DNA from: an archaeon
GTDB lineage: Archaea > Nanobdellota > Nanobdellia > SCGC-AAA011-G17 > ARS1178
Direction of reading: 5' to 3'
Assembly (NCBI GenBank): GCA_002688325.1
Contig: NZCS01000025.1
Location: 1-37,062 of the forward strand
DNA: 37,062 nt
Translations under genes and position numbers: made by a program
The notes under the pieces: generated by a model
Databases searched by the model: none
What the model saw: the letters and a program-made list of their open reading frames with translations, nothing else
What the model was told of the DNA's origin: nothing
Shown here: positions 6,889 to 16,192 of the stretch, one piece after another
Layout: each line of letters starts with the position of its first letter
Position numbering within the stretch: position 1 is the stretch's first letter

Positions 6889-7722
6889 ATGAAAAATATA
6901 GGTGGACAAGCAATTATAGATGGAGTTTTGATTAGAAATAAAAATAAAATTGGAATTGCAACTGTTAAAGAAGGTAAAATAAAAACAGTTTTGTGGAAGT
7001 TAAAAGAAAAACCTAAATTTTTAAAATTAATTTTTATAAGAGGGATTTATAATTTAATTGAAACTTTAGTAGTTGGAATAAGAGCTTTGAATTATTCTGC
7101 GGATGAACAATTGGAGAAAGAAGAAAAGTTTAGTATATGGGGTTTGATTTTAACTTTAGTTGTTTCTTTAGGTATAGGGGTTTTAATTTTTAAGTTTTTT
7201 CCGTTGTTTGTTACTGAAATGTTAAATAAAAGTTTAGGATTTTTAGGGAATAGTGTTTGGTTTAGTTTGATTGAAGGTATTTTAAAATTAGTAATATTTG
7301 TTTTGTATGTATTATTAATATCTAGAATGAAAGATGTAAGAAGAATATTTGAATTTCATGGTGCTGAACATAAGGTTGTTAATAGTTATGAGAAGAATGA
7401 TTTAGAAAATTATAAAAAGTATGATGTTAAACATGAAAGATGTGGTAGTGCTTTTGTGTTTTTAGTATTATTTTTGAGTGTTGTAGTTTATAGTTTTATT
7501 AGTGTTGAATTAAGTTTGTTTGAAAAGTTAGGTTATAGGTTGTTATTGTTATTTCCAATTGTAAGTTTGAGTTATGAGGTTTTAAAGTTTAATAGTAAAC
7601 ATCCTAATTTTGTTAGTAGAATATTAATTTATCCTGGTTTGTTGTTGCAGAAGTTAACTGTTAGAGAACCTAGTGAGGAACAGATAAAAGTTGCTAAGAA
7701 AGCTTTGGAATTGGTTGTTTAA
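6889..7722 (+). CDS. DUF1385 (YqhQ-like) membrane protein
   Basis: This 277-residue protein begins with the DUF1385 signature IGGQAIIDGVLIRNKNKIGIA. It has a two-helix region (about 84-158) and the conserved block FEFHGAEHKVVNSYE (about residues 157-171). That block is followed by HERCGSAFVF, whose His, Glu and Cys look like metal ligands. The family is called a predicted metal-dependent enzyme in bacteria, but its reaction is not established. It starts immediately after the RNase HII stop and its end overlaps the convergent gene by 4 bases. Confidence 0.85.
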   Translation: MKNIGGQAIIDGVLIRNKNKIGIATVKEGKIKTVLWKLKEKPKFLKLIFIRGIYNLIETLVVGIRALNYSADEQLEKEEKFSIWGLILTLVVSLGIGVLIFKFFPLFVTEMLNKSLGFLGNSVWFSLIEGILKLVIFVLYVLLISRMKDVRRIFEFHGAEHKVVNSYEKNDLENYKKYDVKHERCGSAFVFLVLFLSVVVYSFISVELSLFEKLGYRLLLLFPIVSLSYEVLKFNSKHPNFVSRILIYPGLLLQKLTVREPSEEQIKVAKKALELVV

Positions 7723-8168
7723 TCATCGTAAATAAACATTGTATTTTCTGGATCGGTTACTATTCCTCCTACACAACTCTCTATACTAAATATTAATCTA
7801 ACTCCTTTAGCGTGTGCGTGAAGATGTTTTGTTCTTCTTATTCTTTCTAATTCAAGTAAAGCTAATGAATTGATATAACAATGATCTATTAAAGCAATTC
7901 TTGTTTCGACATTTCTTGATCCTGGAAAAAAATTTCCATCTTCAACTAAAAAGTAATTACCAGAAATTTGATGTTTTCTAACTAAATCTAAAAATTCATC
8001 AAAAATTATTGGTGGTTCTTCGATTTCTGCATGAGAATCTATGCAATCTTTTAATTTATCAAAATTATAATTAGTAGGAATAAGTCTTAGGTTCATAATT
8101 GGTGGTTTTAAATAAGATTCAAATCTTGATCCTAATAATTCTTCAAAATCTCTTGGATAACCACTCAT
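7719..8168 (-). CDS. Unrecognised 149-residue soluble protein
   Basis: The product has no hydrophobic segment, one CID and one ESCVGG cysteine, and a histidine-containing helix KHLHAHAKGVRLIF near residue 115. The N-terminus MSGYPRDFEELLGSRFESYL looks like a genuine folded start. Codon use resembles the neighbours, and the 4-base tail overlap with the DUF1385 gene is typical of this compact genome. I do not recognise a family and propose no function. Confidence 0.6.
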   Translation of the reverse strand: MSGYPRDFEELLGSRFESYLKPPIMNLRLIPTNYNFDKLKDCIDSHAEIEEPPIIFDEFLDLVRKHQISGNYFLVEDGNFFPGSRNVETRIALIDHCYINSLALLELERIRRTKHLHAHAKGVRLIFSIESCVGGIVTDPENTMFIYDD

Positions 8169-8211
8169 TTTTAGTTAGTAAGTAAGAAAAATTATTAAAG
8201 TTTTGTATTAT

Positions 8212-9120
8212 TTAGTATACAAGTCTATCTTTATCTTCTTTCATTAATAAAACTGCCCTACTTTCTTTCTTTTGTTTTATAACTTTCCAATTTAATATTT
8301 TAGCTAGTTTTTCACTAAAATTAAGAACATCTTCATGAAAAGGCATATTTTCTTTTTTTAGGATTTTTCTTGATTCTCCAATCCACATATATCCTTTTAT
8401 TTCTACGAATTTTGGATTTGCAATTTTTATTAGATTTGCGTATTGTTCTAGATTACACATATTAATATCTTTTATTGCTGTGATTCTTATACAAGTTCTT
8501 GTTTTTGTTTTTGATAAGATTTTTAGACTTTTTAATAATCTTTCCCAATAATCTTTGAATAAAGGTTTATCTAATTCTTTGTAAATTTCTTTATTTGGAG
8601 CGTCTAAAGATAAGTAAAGTTGTGTTGGGTTTAGATCTTTTAATTTATCTGGAAATTGTCCGTTTGTAACTAGGAATGATTTTATTTTTCTTTTTTTAAG
8701 TTCTTGAATTAGTTCTTTTAAGTATGGATATATAGTAGGTTCTCCTGTTAAAGAGATAGCGAATAATGAAGGTTTGAAAGATTCTTGTAGTTTTTTTTGA
8801 TTTGTGTTTTTATATCCTTTAAATCCTATTAATAATTGTTTTTGTTGTTGAATACAGTTGTTGATAATTTGTTCTGGTGTGTCTATAGGAGGTTCTAATT
8901 TAGTTCCTGTTAAGTTTTTAGTAGATCTCCAACAAAAGGTGCAAGAATTGTTGCATGTTAAGCAAGGAGTCATTTGACAGCATTCATGTGATTTTATTCC
9001 GTAGAATTCTTGTTTGTAACAAACTCCTTTGTTTCGTATAGATTCTCTTGTCCAGTTGCATATTTTAACTGCTGAATGTTTTCCTGTTAATCTATAACCT
9101 TGTTTTTCTAAAGTTTTCAT
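8212..9120 (-). CDS. taw1: tRNA 4-demethylwyosine synthase (radical SAM)
   Basis: This 302-residue radical-SAM enzyme makes 4-demethylwyosine at G37 of tRNA-Phe from N1-methylguanosine and pyruvate. The N-terminus YRLTGKHSAVKICNWTRES and the block PCLTCNNSCTFCWRS carry the C-x3-C-x2-C cluster motif, with the CWR tripeptide typical of TYW1/Taw1. Additional conserved cysteines at GVCYKQEFYGIKSHECCQ probably hold the second cluster. ISLTGEPTIYP, FLVTNGQFP and LYLSLDAP are the standard later radical-SAM strands, and FVEIKGYMWIGES is Taw1-specific. It is divergent from smc, with a TATA-like AGTTATAAATAG near 9151-9162 on the minus strand. Confidence 0.93.
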   Translation of the reverse strand: MKTLEKQGYRLTGKHSAVKICNWTRESIRNKGVCYKQEFYGIKSHECCQMTPCLTCNNSCTFCWRSTKNLTGTKLEPPIDTPEQIINNCIQQQKQLLIGFKGYKNTNQKKLQESFKPSLFAISLTGEPTIYPYLKELIQELKKRKIKSFLVTNGQFPDKLKDLNPTQLYLSLDAPNKEIYKELDKPLFKDYWERLLKSLKILSKTKTRTCIRITAIKDINMCNLEQYANLIKIANPKFVEIKGYMWIGESRKILKKENMPFHEDVLNFSEKLAKILNWKVIKQKKESRAVLLMKEDKDRLVY

Positions 9121-9176
9121 GGAGAAAGTAAAGAAAAAATGATTTAAAAAACTATTTATAACTGAAACAACAAAAA

Positions 9177-9186
9177 CTATATAAAG
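9177..9186 (+). promoter_or_regulatory. TATA box upstream of smc
   Basis: CTATATAAAG lies about 48 bases before the smc ATG, implying a leader of some 20 bases. A separate minus-strand box about 20 bases away serves taw1. Confidence 0.5.
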
Positions 9187-9229
9187 AAAACACTAATTTT
9201 ATAAGTTAGAAACTAAAAAAGAGTATAAG

Positions 9230-12121
9230 ATGGCATTTATAGAGAAAATAAAACTACATGGTTTTAAATCTTTTCCGAAAATAACAGAGATACCATTTCA
9301 GAAGGGATTTTCTGCTATTTTGGGTGCTAATGGTTCTGGTAAGACTAATGTAACTGATGCTATTTGTTTTGTTTTAGGTAAAAGTTCTGCTAAACAAATG
9401 AGAGCTGAAAAGTCTTCTAATTTAATCTATAATGGTGGAAAAAAAGGAAGTGCTATGAAACAAGCAGAAGTAAGTTTATATTTTAATAATGAAGCTGGGA
9501 TTTTTCCTGTTAAAGAGAAAAAAGTAAAGATAAGTAGAATTGTTAGACAAAAAGGAAATTCTATTTACAAATTAAATAATGAGGTTAGAACGAGACAGGA
9601 AATTTTAGATGTTTTAGGAAGTGCTTCTATAAATCCTGATGGACATAATATAGTATTACAAGGAGATATTACAAGATTTACAATGATGCCACCTAAAGAA
9701 AGAAGAGAGTTAATTGAAGAAATAGCAGGGATTTCTGTTTATGAAGATAAGAAGAATAAGGCAGTTTTGGAATTAGATAAAGTTCAAGAAAAGTTGAATA
9801 ATGCTAGTATAATATTGACTGAGAGAGGTACTTATTTGAAGGAATTGAAGAAAGATAAGGATCAGGCTGTGAGATATAAGCAATTAGAAGGGAAGATAAA
9901 AAGTAATAAAGCTACTTTAATTCATAGTAAGATTAGGAAAAGAGAAGAAAAAAGAGATGGAATAGAAAGTAGAGTAAGTAAACAAAAAAGTATTTTAGAA
10001 AAAATAAGTAATAAGGTTAGTGAATTTTCTGGATTGATCTTAGAGAAAAAAGAAATAATTAATAAGTTAAATTTTGAGATTGAGAGAAAGGGAGATTCTG
10101 AACAGGTTGGGATTGCAAGAGATATAGAAAGCATAAAAACAGATTTGATTGAAAATAAGAGTAGATTAGATGTTTGTAAGAATGAAATTGAAAAAATAAG
10201 AGGAAGAGAGAAACAATTAAGATTAAATGTTGAAGAGATTGATCAACAGGATAAAGAAAAATTAAGTTTTGTTAAAGGAAGTAAAAGAAAGTTTAAGGAA
10301 ATAAGTGATGAATTGGATAAAAGATTAAATGAAGATTCTATGTTTGCTGTTCAATTAGATAAGGCAAGGAAGAAATTATTTACAACTACAGAGAAAGTAG
10401 CTACTTTAAGAGTTAAAAGAAGTGCAATGGATCATGTTTTTGAGAGTCAAGCTATAAAAGAAGTTAGTAAGAAAGAAGGAATCCATGGGGTTGTTTCAGA
10501 TTTAGGGGAAGTAAATAAAGATTATTCTTTAGCTTTATCAATAGCGGCTGGTTCTAGGATTAGAAGTGTTGTTGCTGAAGATGATAGTATAGCAGCAGAT
10601 TGTATTAGGATGTTGAAAAGTAGAAAATTAGGATTTGCTACATTTTTACCTTTGAATAAGATTAATAGTAGGAATGTTAAGGTTAGTTCTAGTATTTTGA
10701 AAAAAGATGGAGTAGTTGGATTGGCTATAGATTTAGTTAGGTTTGATAGGAAGTATAAAAATATTTTTTCTTATGTTTTTTCAAATACTTTAATTGTTGA
10801 TACTATGGAAAATGCAAGGAAAATTGGTGTTGGAAGAGTTAGAATGGTTACTTTAGATGGTAGTTTAATAGAAACTTCTGGAGCGATGGTTGGAGGTTAT
10901 AGGAGAAGTAATGTTAGGTTTAAAGAGAAAGAAACTTTAAATGATTTAGATAATTCAGAAATTGAGATTGAGAGATTGAAAAATAGTATAGATTTGATTG
11001 AACAAAATAGGAAAGAGAATGAGGAAAGGATAAATGTATTAAGAGAACAGAAAAATAATTTAGAGGTTGATATTAAGAATACTGATTTCCAAATTGTAGA
11101 TATACACAAATCTGAGAAAGAAAAAACAGAAGAAATTTTTAAAGAGAATAGAAAAGAAGTTGAAGAGTTTAAAAGAGAAATTGGAGAGTTAATGATTAAG
11201 ATAAAAGAACAAGAGACATTTTTGAAGAAGAAAAGAGGAAAAGAGAAGGAACATTATGCTGAATTTAAAGGTTTAAATGTTAAAAGAAATAAATTATCTG
11301 AAGAAATAAGTAAGTATGAGAATGGATTGTTTAAAGAACAAGGAAAAGTAAAGGAAATAGAAGGTAAGGTAAATAATATTAATATTGATAAAGCAAAGAT
11401 AGTTGCTGAAATTTCTGGTTTGAAAGAAGAATTTAAGGAATTTGAGAATGAGAAAGTAAGAAGAAATGTTAATTTAGATGAATTAAGAAAAGAAATAAAT
11501 GAATTTGAGAAGTTAATGGAGAGGATAGGTAATGTTAATTTGAGAGCTTTGGAGATTTATGAAGAAATTGAGAAAGAATTTAATAAAATTTTAGATAAAG
11601 TTACTAAGTTAAAAGAAGAAAAAGAAGATGTTTTAGTTTTAATGAATGAGATTGAAAGTAAGAAAACAGGTTTGTTTATGAAGACATTCAAAGAGATTAA
11701 TGGTAGTTTTAGGGATATATTTTTACAGTTAACAACAAAAGGTGAAGCTTTGTTAGAATTAGAGAATAAAGAGAAACCTTTGGAAGAGGGTGTTGATATT
11801 AAAATTAAGTTAGTGGGTAACAAATACTTTGATATTAGAAGTTTGAGTGGTGGTGAGAAGAGTTTAGCTGCTTTAGCGTTTATATTTGCTATACAAGATT
11901 ATAGTCCTGCTGTGTTTTATTTGTTAGATGAGGTTGATGCTGCTTTAGATAGAGTTAATTCTGAGAAATTAAGTAGATTGATTAAGAAATATTCTGGAAA
12001 TTCTCAGTATATAGTTATTAGTCATAATGATGCTATATTATCTGATGCTGATCAAATTTATGGTGTTTCTATGAAGAAAGATGGTAGATTTGTTAGTCAG
12101 GTTGTTAGTATGAAAGTTTGA
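9230..12121 (+). CDS. smc: Chromosome segregation protein SMC, compact form
   Basis: This 963-residue SMC ATPase compacts and segregates chromosomes. The order is N-terminal head with Walker A GANGSGKT (32-39), coiled coil about 165-400, a globular hinge about 400-557 (GIHGVVSDLGEV through GAMVGGYRRSN), returning coiled coil about 560-790, and the C-terminal head with signature LSGGEKS (about 872) and Walker B VFYLLDEVDAALD (about 894). All ATPase elements are intact. Typical prokaryotic SMCs are about 1150-1200 residues; the loss is in the two coiled-coil arms, each about 230 residues here. No scpA or scpB gene lies beside it. The convergent surface-protein gene ends 47 bases after its stop. 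Confidence 0.95.
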   Translation: MAFIEKIKLHGFKSFPKITEIPFQKGFSAILGANGSGKTNVTDAICFVLGKSSAKQMRAEKSSNLIYNGGKKGSAMKQAEVSLYFNNEAGIFPVKEKKVKISRIVRQKGNSIYKLNNEVRTRQEILDVLGSASINPDGHNIVLQGDITRFTMMPPKERRELIEEIAGISVYEDKKNKAVLELDKVQEKLNNASIILTERGTYLKELKKDKDQAVRYKQLEGKIKSNKATLIHSKIRKREEKRDGIESRVSKQKSILEKISNKVSEFSGLILEKKEIINKLNFEIERKGDSEQVGIARDIESIKTDLIENKSRLDVCKNEIEKIRGREKQLRLNVEEIDQQDKEKLSFVKGSKRKFKEISDELDKRLNEDSMFAVQLDKARKKLFTTTEKVATLRVKRSAMDHVFESQAIKEVSKKEGIHGVVSDLGEVNKDYSLALSIAAGSRIRSVVAEDDSIAADCIRMLKSRKLGFATFLPLNKINSRNVKVSSSILKKDGVVGLAIDLVRFDRKYKNIFSYVFSNTLIVDTMENARKIGVGRVRMVTLDGSLIETSGAMVGGYRRSNVRFKEKETLNDLDNSEIEIERLKNSIDLIEQNRKENEERINVLREQKNNLEVDIKNTDFQIVDIHKSEKEKTEEIFKENRKEVEEFKREIGELMIKIKEQETFLKKKRGKEKEHYAEFKGLNVKRNKLSEEISKYENGLFKEQGKVKEIEGKVNNINIDKAKIVAEISGLKEEFKEFENEKVRRNVNLDELRKEINEFEKLMERIGNVNLRALEIYEEIEKEFNKILDKVTKLKEEKEDVLVLMNEIESKKTGLFMKTFKEINGSFRDIFLQLTTKGEALLELENKEKPLEEGVDIKIKLVGNKYFDIRSLSGGEKSLAALAFIFAIQDYSPAVFYLLDEVDAALDRVNSEKLSRLIKKYSGNSQYIVISHNDAILSDADQIYGVSMKKDGRFVSQVVSMKV

Positions 12122-12130
12122 GTTTTTTAG

Positions 12131-12150
12131 AAAAAAGTTTAACCAAAAAA
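12131..12150 (+). repeat. Intergenic repeat copy B (variant, GTTTAACC core)
   Basis: This is the same element as copies A, C and D but with T for C at the third core base (A6-GTTTAACC-A6). It lies between the convergent stops of smc and the surface protein, preceded by TTTTTTAG exactly as in copy D. A role in transcription termination is possible at this site. Confidence 0.5.
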
Positions 12151-12168
12151 TAAAGAAAATTTAACTGT

Positions 12169-14619
12169 TTAATAATAATCTTCTCGTTCTTCTTTAGTTT
12201 CTTCTTTTTTTATTGGCTTTTCTTTGTCCTCTTCTTTAACCTCTTTTGGTTTCACCTCTTTTTTGATATCCTCTTCTTCCTCAAAGAAACTTGTAAGACC
12301 TCGCCAATATCTTGAAATTAAGATTATTATTGCAATGATAATGATTGCTCCTAAAATGTACCATTTGTAATTAAAAATTGTAAGGAAAACATTAAATCTC
12401 CATGCAAGAATTACTATTATGATTAGAGCTACTATTCCTAATATGTAATATAAATTGTTAGATTTTTCTTTTGGTTCTGGTTTTAGTTCTTTTTTAGTTG
12501 GTTTTTCTTCTTTTTTGATAGGCTTTTCCTCTTTTTTAGTTGGTTTTTCCTTTGTATCCTCTTCTTCCTCAAAAAATTCTATTAAAGGTTTTATCGAACC
12601 CAATTTTAAAACTAATAGTATAATTCCTAATATAATGATAGCAAATAAGATGTACCATTTGTAAGGTAGGATGAATGAACTGTATTTTACTAAAACACCA
12701 ATAGTTATAACAAGTATAATTAAACCAATAACATACCTTAAAATTTTCCAATAATCAGTTATATATTCTTCTTTAGGTTTTTCAGTTTTTTTAGGTGGTT
12801 TTAATTCTTTTTTAACTGGTTTTTCTTTTTTAGGTTCTTCTTTTTTAGCTGGTTTAGGTTTTTTATTATCAAATAAATCATCAAACATTCCTGATTTAAA
12901 TCCTAGGATTACTAATAAGATTAAAACTATTATAATTATTATTGGTAGGAAATATTTTTTAATAGATTCTATTTTTTCATCTATTTTTAATTTATCTTTT
13001 TCTACTATAGGAACTTTAAATTCTTTGCCTACATTAATATTAATATCTTCTGAATTTAAGATTGCAGAGTCTTTTAATCTAGCTGTTGTTGTTAGAGCAT
13101 AAGATCCATCTGTTATTGTTTGGGGGGAAATATAAAGGTATACAACTTCTGATTTTTGAGGTTGTAATGTGATTGTTGATGGGTTTAATTGGGTGAATGA
13201 GGATGCAGTTCCTGAGATTTCTAAATTATATGTTGCTGTTTCTGAACCTTTGTTTTCTATTGTGATTGGGATTGTTGCTGTTGTATCTGGGTTTATATTA
13301 ATTGAAGTTTTTTGTGCTTTTATATCAGGTTTATAACAATCTTCTTCTGAAATTAATTCTAATAAAATAGAATTTGTTGTTTGTATATTACTTTGTGTTG
13401 ATTCTGCTTTAATCTCTATATTATGATCTCCTAATGGTATGTTTCTTCCAGGTAGAATATTTAAGTTAATAGATGTTTCTTCTTGTTTGTTGAGAGTTAC
13501 AAAATCTTGATCTAAGTTTGCCCAATTTATGTTTGTGGATAATTGATACTGTTCTGTGAATTCTCCTGTGTTTTTTAGGATTACATTATAATTATTACTT
13601 AATGATCTACAAATTTTATCTTGATTTTTAGAAATTTTTAATTCTGCTTTGTGACAATTATTAACTTTTACATTGACTTCTTGTTGTTTCTTTGTTTCTT
13701 TGTTATTTGAAGTAATTGTAAAAGTAAAATCTCCTTGTGTTTTGAAATCTGGTGATATGATTAAATTTGTTTGTTTTTGTGAATTTCCAGGAATATTTAG
13801 TGATGTAGAGTCTAGTTTAGCCCAAGATGGACCTTGTAAGTCTAAATTGAAAACATTTTCTTTACCTGTGTTCTCTATTGTGATTGGGATTGTTTGTGTT
13901 GTGTGATCACATAATTCTACGAAGTTTTTAGTTGGTAATAGGTTATATTCGAAGCAAGATTCTGCTATTATGAATGTTGATGCTGATGAAGTTGTATCTT
14001 GTGATGTTGCTTGTAAGGATATTTCAAATTCTCCTTTTCTTAATGGTTGAGTGAATAAGGAAATTGATTTTGATTGTTTTGAAGGGATATAAATTGAATT
14101 TTCTGAAATTGAAGTTTGTAATGGTGAAGAAACTTGTAATGAATATGTTTGATCATAATTTCCGTTATTTGTTATTGAGAAGTCTAAGTTTATATCGTCG
14201 TTAACACAAATGGTTGTTGGAGGTTGTGAAGTTATTGAAGTTTGATAACAATTGTTTACCTGGATTTGGAAATTTAATGTTTTTGTTTGTTGTTGGTTGT
14301 TTATTAATAGTTCTAGATTGTATATTCCAGGTAAGGTATCTTTTGGTGGTGTTATGTAGATATATATTAATTTAGATTCTTGAGGTTGTAAAATATAGCC
14401 TACTGGAACAATAGTTGAAAAGGGGGAAGCAGAACCAGATTCTGAAAAAGTAAATTCTTGTTTTGTAGAACCTGTATTTTGAATTGTAAAAGTATGTATG
14501 AATGTATTTGAAGGGCAAGTAGAACCTGTGTTAGTATTTGTGTTTACTTCAAAAGTATTTGCTGTTACAGTTGAGACACATAATAAGATTATTATTAATA
14601 GTAGTGATAATTTTTTCAT
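12169..14619 (-). CDS. Large secreted/membrane protein with NEW3/CARDB-like repeats and five membrane helices
   Basis: This 816-residue protein has a signal peptide (MKKLSLLLIIILLCVSTVTA) followed by about 520 residues of tandem beta-sandwich repeats. Each repeat has a pattern such as TIPITIENKGSETATYNLEI, a SW/A-x-L turn and a final QPQKSEVVYLYISP strand, typical of NEW3/APHP extracellular domains; paired cysteines recur near repeat borders. The C-terminal third holds TM helices near 553, 626, 653, 723 and 751. They are separated by lysine/glutamate-rich cytoplasmic linkers (KKEEKP-type repeats), with a duplicated module of helix-YKWYIL-helix-FFEEEED. It probably anchors an external stalk to the membrane. 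The neighbour on the same strand is another surface protein. Confidence 0.75.
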   Translation of the reverse strand: MKKLSLLLIIILLCVSTVTANTFEVNTNTNTGSTCPSNTFIHTFTIQNTGSTKQEFTFSESGSASPFSTIVPVGYILQPQESKLIYIYITPPKDTLPGIYNLELLINNQQQTKTLNFQIQVNNCYQTSITSQPPTTICVNDDINLDFSITNNGNYDQTYSLQVSSPLQTSISENSIYIPSKQSKSISLFTQPLRKGEFEISLQATSQDTTSSASTFIIAESCFEYNLLPTKNFVELCDHTTQTIPITIENTGKENVFNLDLQGPSWAKLDSTSLNIPGNSQKQTNLIISPDFKTQGDFTFTITSNNKETKKQQEVNVKVNNCHKAELKISKNQDKICRSLSNNYNVILKNTGEFTEQYQLSTNINWANLDQDFVTLNKQEETSINLNILPGRNIPLGDHNIEIKAESTQSNIQTTNSILLELISEEDCYKPDIKAQKTSININPDTTATIPITIENKGSETATYNLEISGTASSFTQLNPSTITLQPQKSEVVYLYISPQTITDGSYALTTTARLKDSAILNSEDININVGKEFKVPIVEKDKLKIDEKIESIKKYFLPIIIIIVLILLVILGFKSGMFDDLFDNKKPKPAKKEEPKKEKPVKKELKPPKKTEKPKEEYITDYWKILRYVIGLIILVITIGVLVKYSSFILPYKWYILFAIIILGIILLVLKLGSIKPLIEFFEEEEDTKEKPTKKEEKPIKKEEKPTKKELKPEPKEKSNNLYYILGIVALIIIVILAWRFNVFLTIFNYKWYILGAIIIIAIIILISRYWRGLTSFFEEEEDIKKEVKPKEVKEEDKEKPIKKEETKEEREDYY

Positions 14620-14736
14620 AGTAGAAGAGAAATAATTTTAATTTATATAGTTTTATGTGGTAAAAAATAGATAATTGGAAAGTAATTAAAGAAAGAATAT
14701 GTTTAACTGTTTTAAAAAAGAAAAAAAGAAAAAAAA

Positions 14737-16026
14737 TTAATAATAAGCTTGTCCTTCTTCAGAGCCTTCTTTTGGTTCTTCGTAGCTTTCTTCTTCTCTT
14801 ACTTTAGTGAATAAAATTACTAAACCTAAGATTATTAAAACAACTACTAATACAATGAACCCAACTTCTAAAACTCTTCTAGTTGAACCTAAGCTTAAAC
14901 CTTTACTAACAACATCTGCTTCTAAGTTTAATGTGTCTGCAATTTCGCTGTTTGCTTTTACATTAACATTGAAAGCGTGTCTGCCAGTTGCTGCGTTTTC
15001 ATTAGCTACAACAAATGCGTTTAATTCACCAGTTGAACCAGGTTGTATTGTAACAAATCCAGGATCTACGAAATTACCCCATGATTGTACACCAGCAACA
15101 TTTAATGAGTAAGTAACTGCTTCTTTACCTAAGTTAACAATTAAAACTCTGTAAGCTGCACCTTCTCCTTGTTCTACTGATTGAACATTTGTGTCAACAT
15201 TTATGATTGCTTTTCCAACAGTAGGTTTAATAAATTTAACACCTGTAATATCTACTGGATAAGTTTCTGTTAAGACACTATGTCCTTTGTTGTAAACAAC
15301 ATTAACTTCTACTAGGTATTGACCAGCATCAGCATCTTCTGGTATTCTTAAGTTTAAATCAACAAAATCAAGAGATACATCTTCATCGTCTTCGTTTTCT
15401 TCTGTTACTATTTCTCTGATCATTTTTCTTGTTGAGATTCCTAATTCTGGAATACTAGCTTCAACAATAACACCTTTTTCGTCTTTGTCACCTGTATTTT
15501 CTACCCAAACAGTTAAAGGTAAAGTTTTACCTGCGTTAACAGCTGAGTTTGCAATAACATCTCTTACACTTAAGCTATGTCTTTCTTCAACAACATTTAA
15601 TGTGATTGATCCACCTGTGAAATCGATGTCTGTGTTTTGGGATGATATTTCTAATCTGACTCTATACTTTTCATTTGCGTCAATATCATCTGGAACTTCT
15701 AATGTTAATTTTTTAGAGTATGTTACTCCTTTTTCAACATCAAATAAAGAAGTTCTGTCTTCAATGTCACCGTATTCATATCCTTCTATCCAAGCTTTAA
15801 CTCTTACATCTTCTGTATCGGATTTAGCTCTGAATGAAGTTTCGATTTCTACATCGTCTCCTCTTTCAACATTAATTGTTACTGCTCTACTATATGGTCC
15901 TGATGTGACTCTAACATCATTAACATGAACTGCATTAAATGCTACATCTAATTCTGCAGCGGAAGCAAAACTTGTTAATACTAAGATTGCTAGAAATACA
16001 CTCAAGATTTTTGCTATATTTTTCAT
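14737..16026 (-). CDS. Abundant surface (S-layer-like) protein, single C-terminal membrane anchor
   Basis: This 429-residue protein has a signal peptide ending at SFASA (cut near 23), three to four beta-sandwich domains of CARDB/NEW3 type (for example SLSVRDVIANSAVNAGK and PLTVWVENTGDKDEKG), one transmembrane helix near 387-408, and a short acidic cytoplasmic tail ending EEGQAYY. The mature part is rich in Val, Asp and Glu and poor in Cys. Codon use is visibly less A+T-biased than the neighbours, and the ribosome-binding site is an unbroken GGGGGG just before the ATG; both suggest high expression. Comparable proteins are annotated as putative S-layer proteins in related archaea. That it is the main surface-layer protein is inference. 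Confidence 0.7.
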   Translation of the reverse strand: MKNIAKILSVFLAILVLTSFASAAELDVAFNAVHVNDVRVTSGPYSRAVTINVERGDDVEIETSFRAKSDTEDVRVKAWIEGYEYGDIEDRTSLFDVEKGVTYSKKLTLEVPDDIDANEKYRVRLEISSQNTDIDFTGGSITLNVVEERHSLSVRDVIANSAVNAGKTLPLTVWVENTGDKDEKGVIVEASIPELGISTRKMIREIVTEENEDDEDVSLDFVDLNLRIPEDADAGQYLVEVNVVYNKGHSVLTETYPVDITGVKFIKPTVGKAIINVDTNVQSVEQGEGAAYRVLIVNLGKEAVTYSLNVAGVQSWGNFVDPGFVTIQPGSTGELNAFVVANENAATGRHAFNVNVKANSEIADTLNLEADVVSKGLSLGSTRRVLEVGFIVLVVVLIILGLVILFTKVREEESYEEPKEGSEEGQAYY

Positions 16027-16051
16027 TTAGTTTCCCCCCAATGGTTGTTTT

Positions 16052-16064
16052 TTAATATATATTA
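16052..16064 (-). promoter_or_regulatory. TATA region of the surface-protein gene
   Basis: On the minus strand AATATATATTAAA lies about 26-38 bases before the ATG, between the start codon with its GGGGGG ribosome-binding site and the upstream small-gene cluster. Confidence 0.45.
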
Positions 16065-16192
16065 TCTGTTAGTGGTTTTTAACAATAAGTCATTTATAAA
16101 TGTTTCTCTTTTTCAGTAGAAACATTAATAAAGGTTATTTTTGGTTTGTTTTATATAAATATTTGTGATAACTTGTTATAACGAGGAATAAT

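Noticed and set aside
12455-12560. Tandem DNA repeat or CRISPR-like array
   Set aside because: Units are about 30 bases or less, in coding sequence, with no spacers; they encode KKEEKP-type linkers.
12455-12664. Plus-strand frame rich in Ser/Phe repeats
   Set aside because: It is the complement of the K/E-rich linker in the surface protein on the minus strand; the repetition is explained by that coding sequence.
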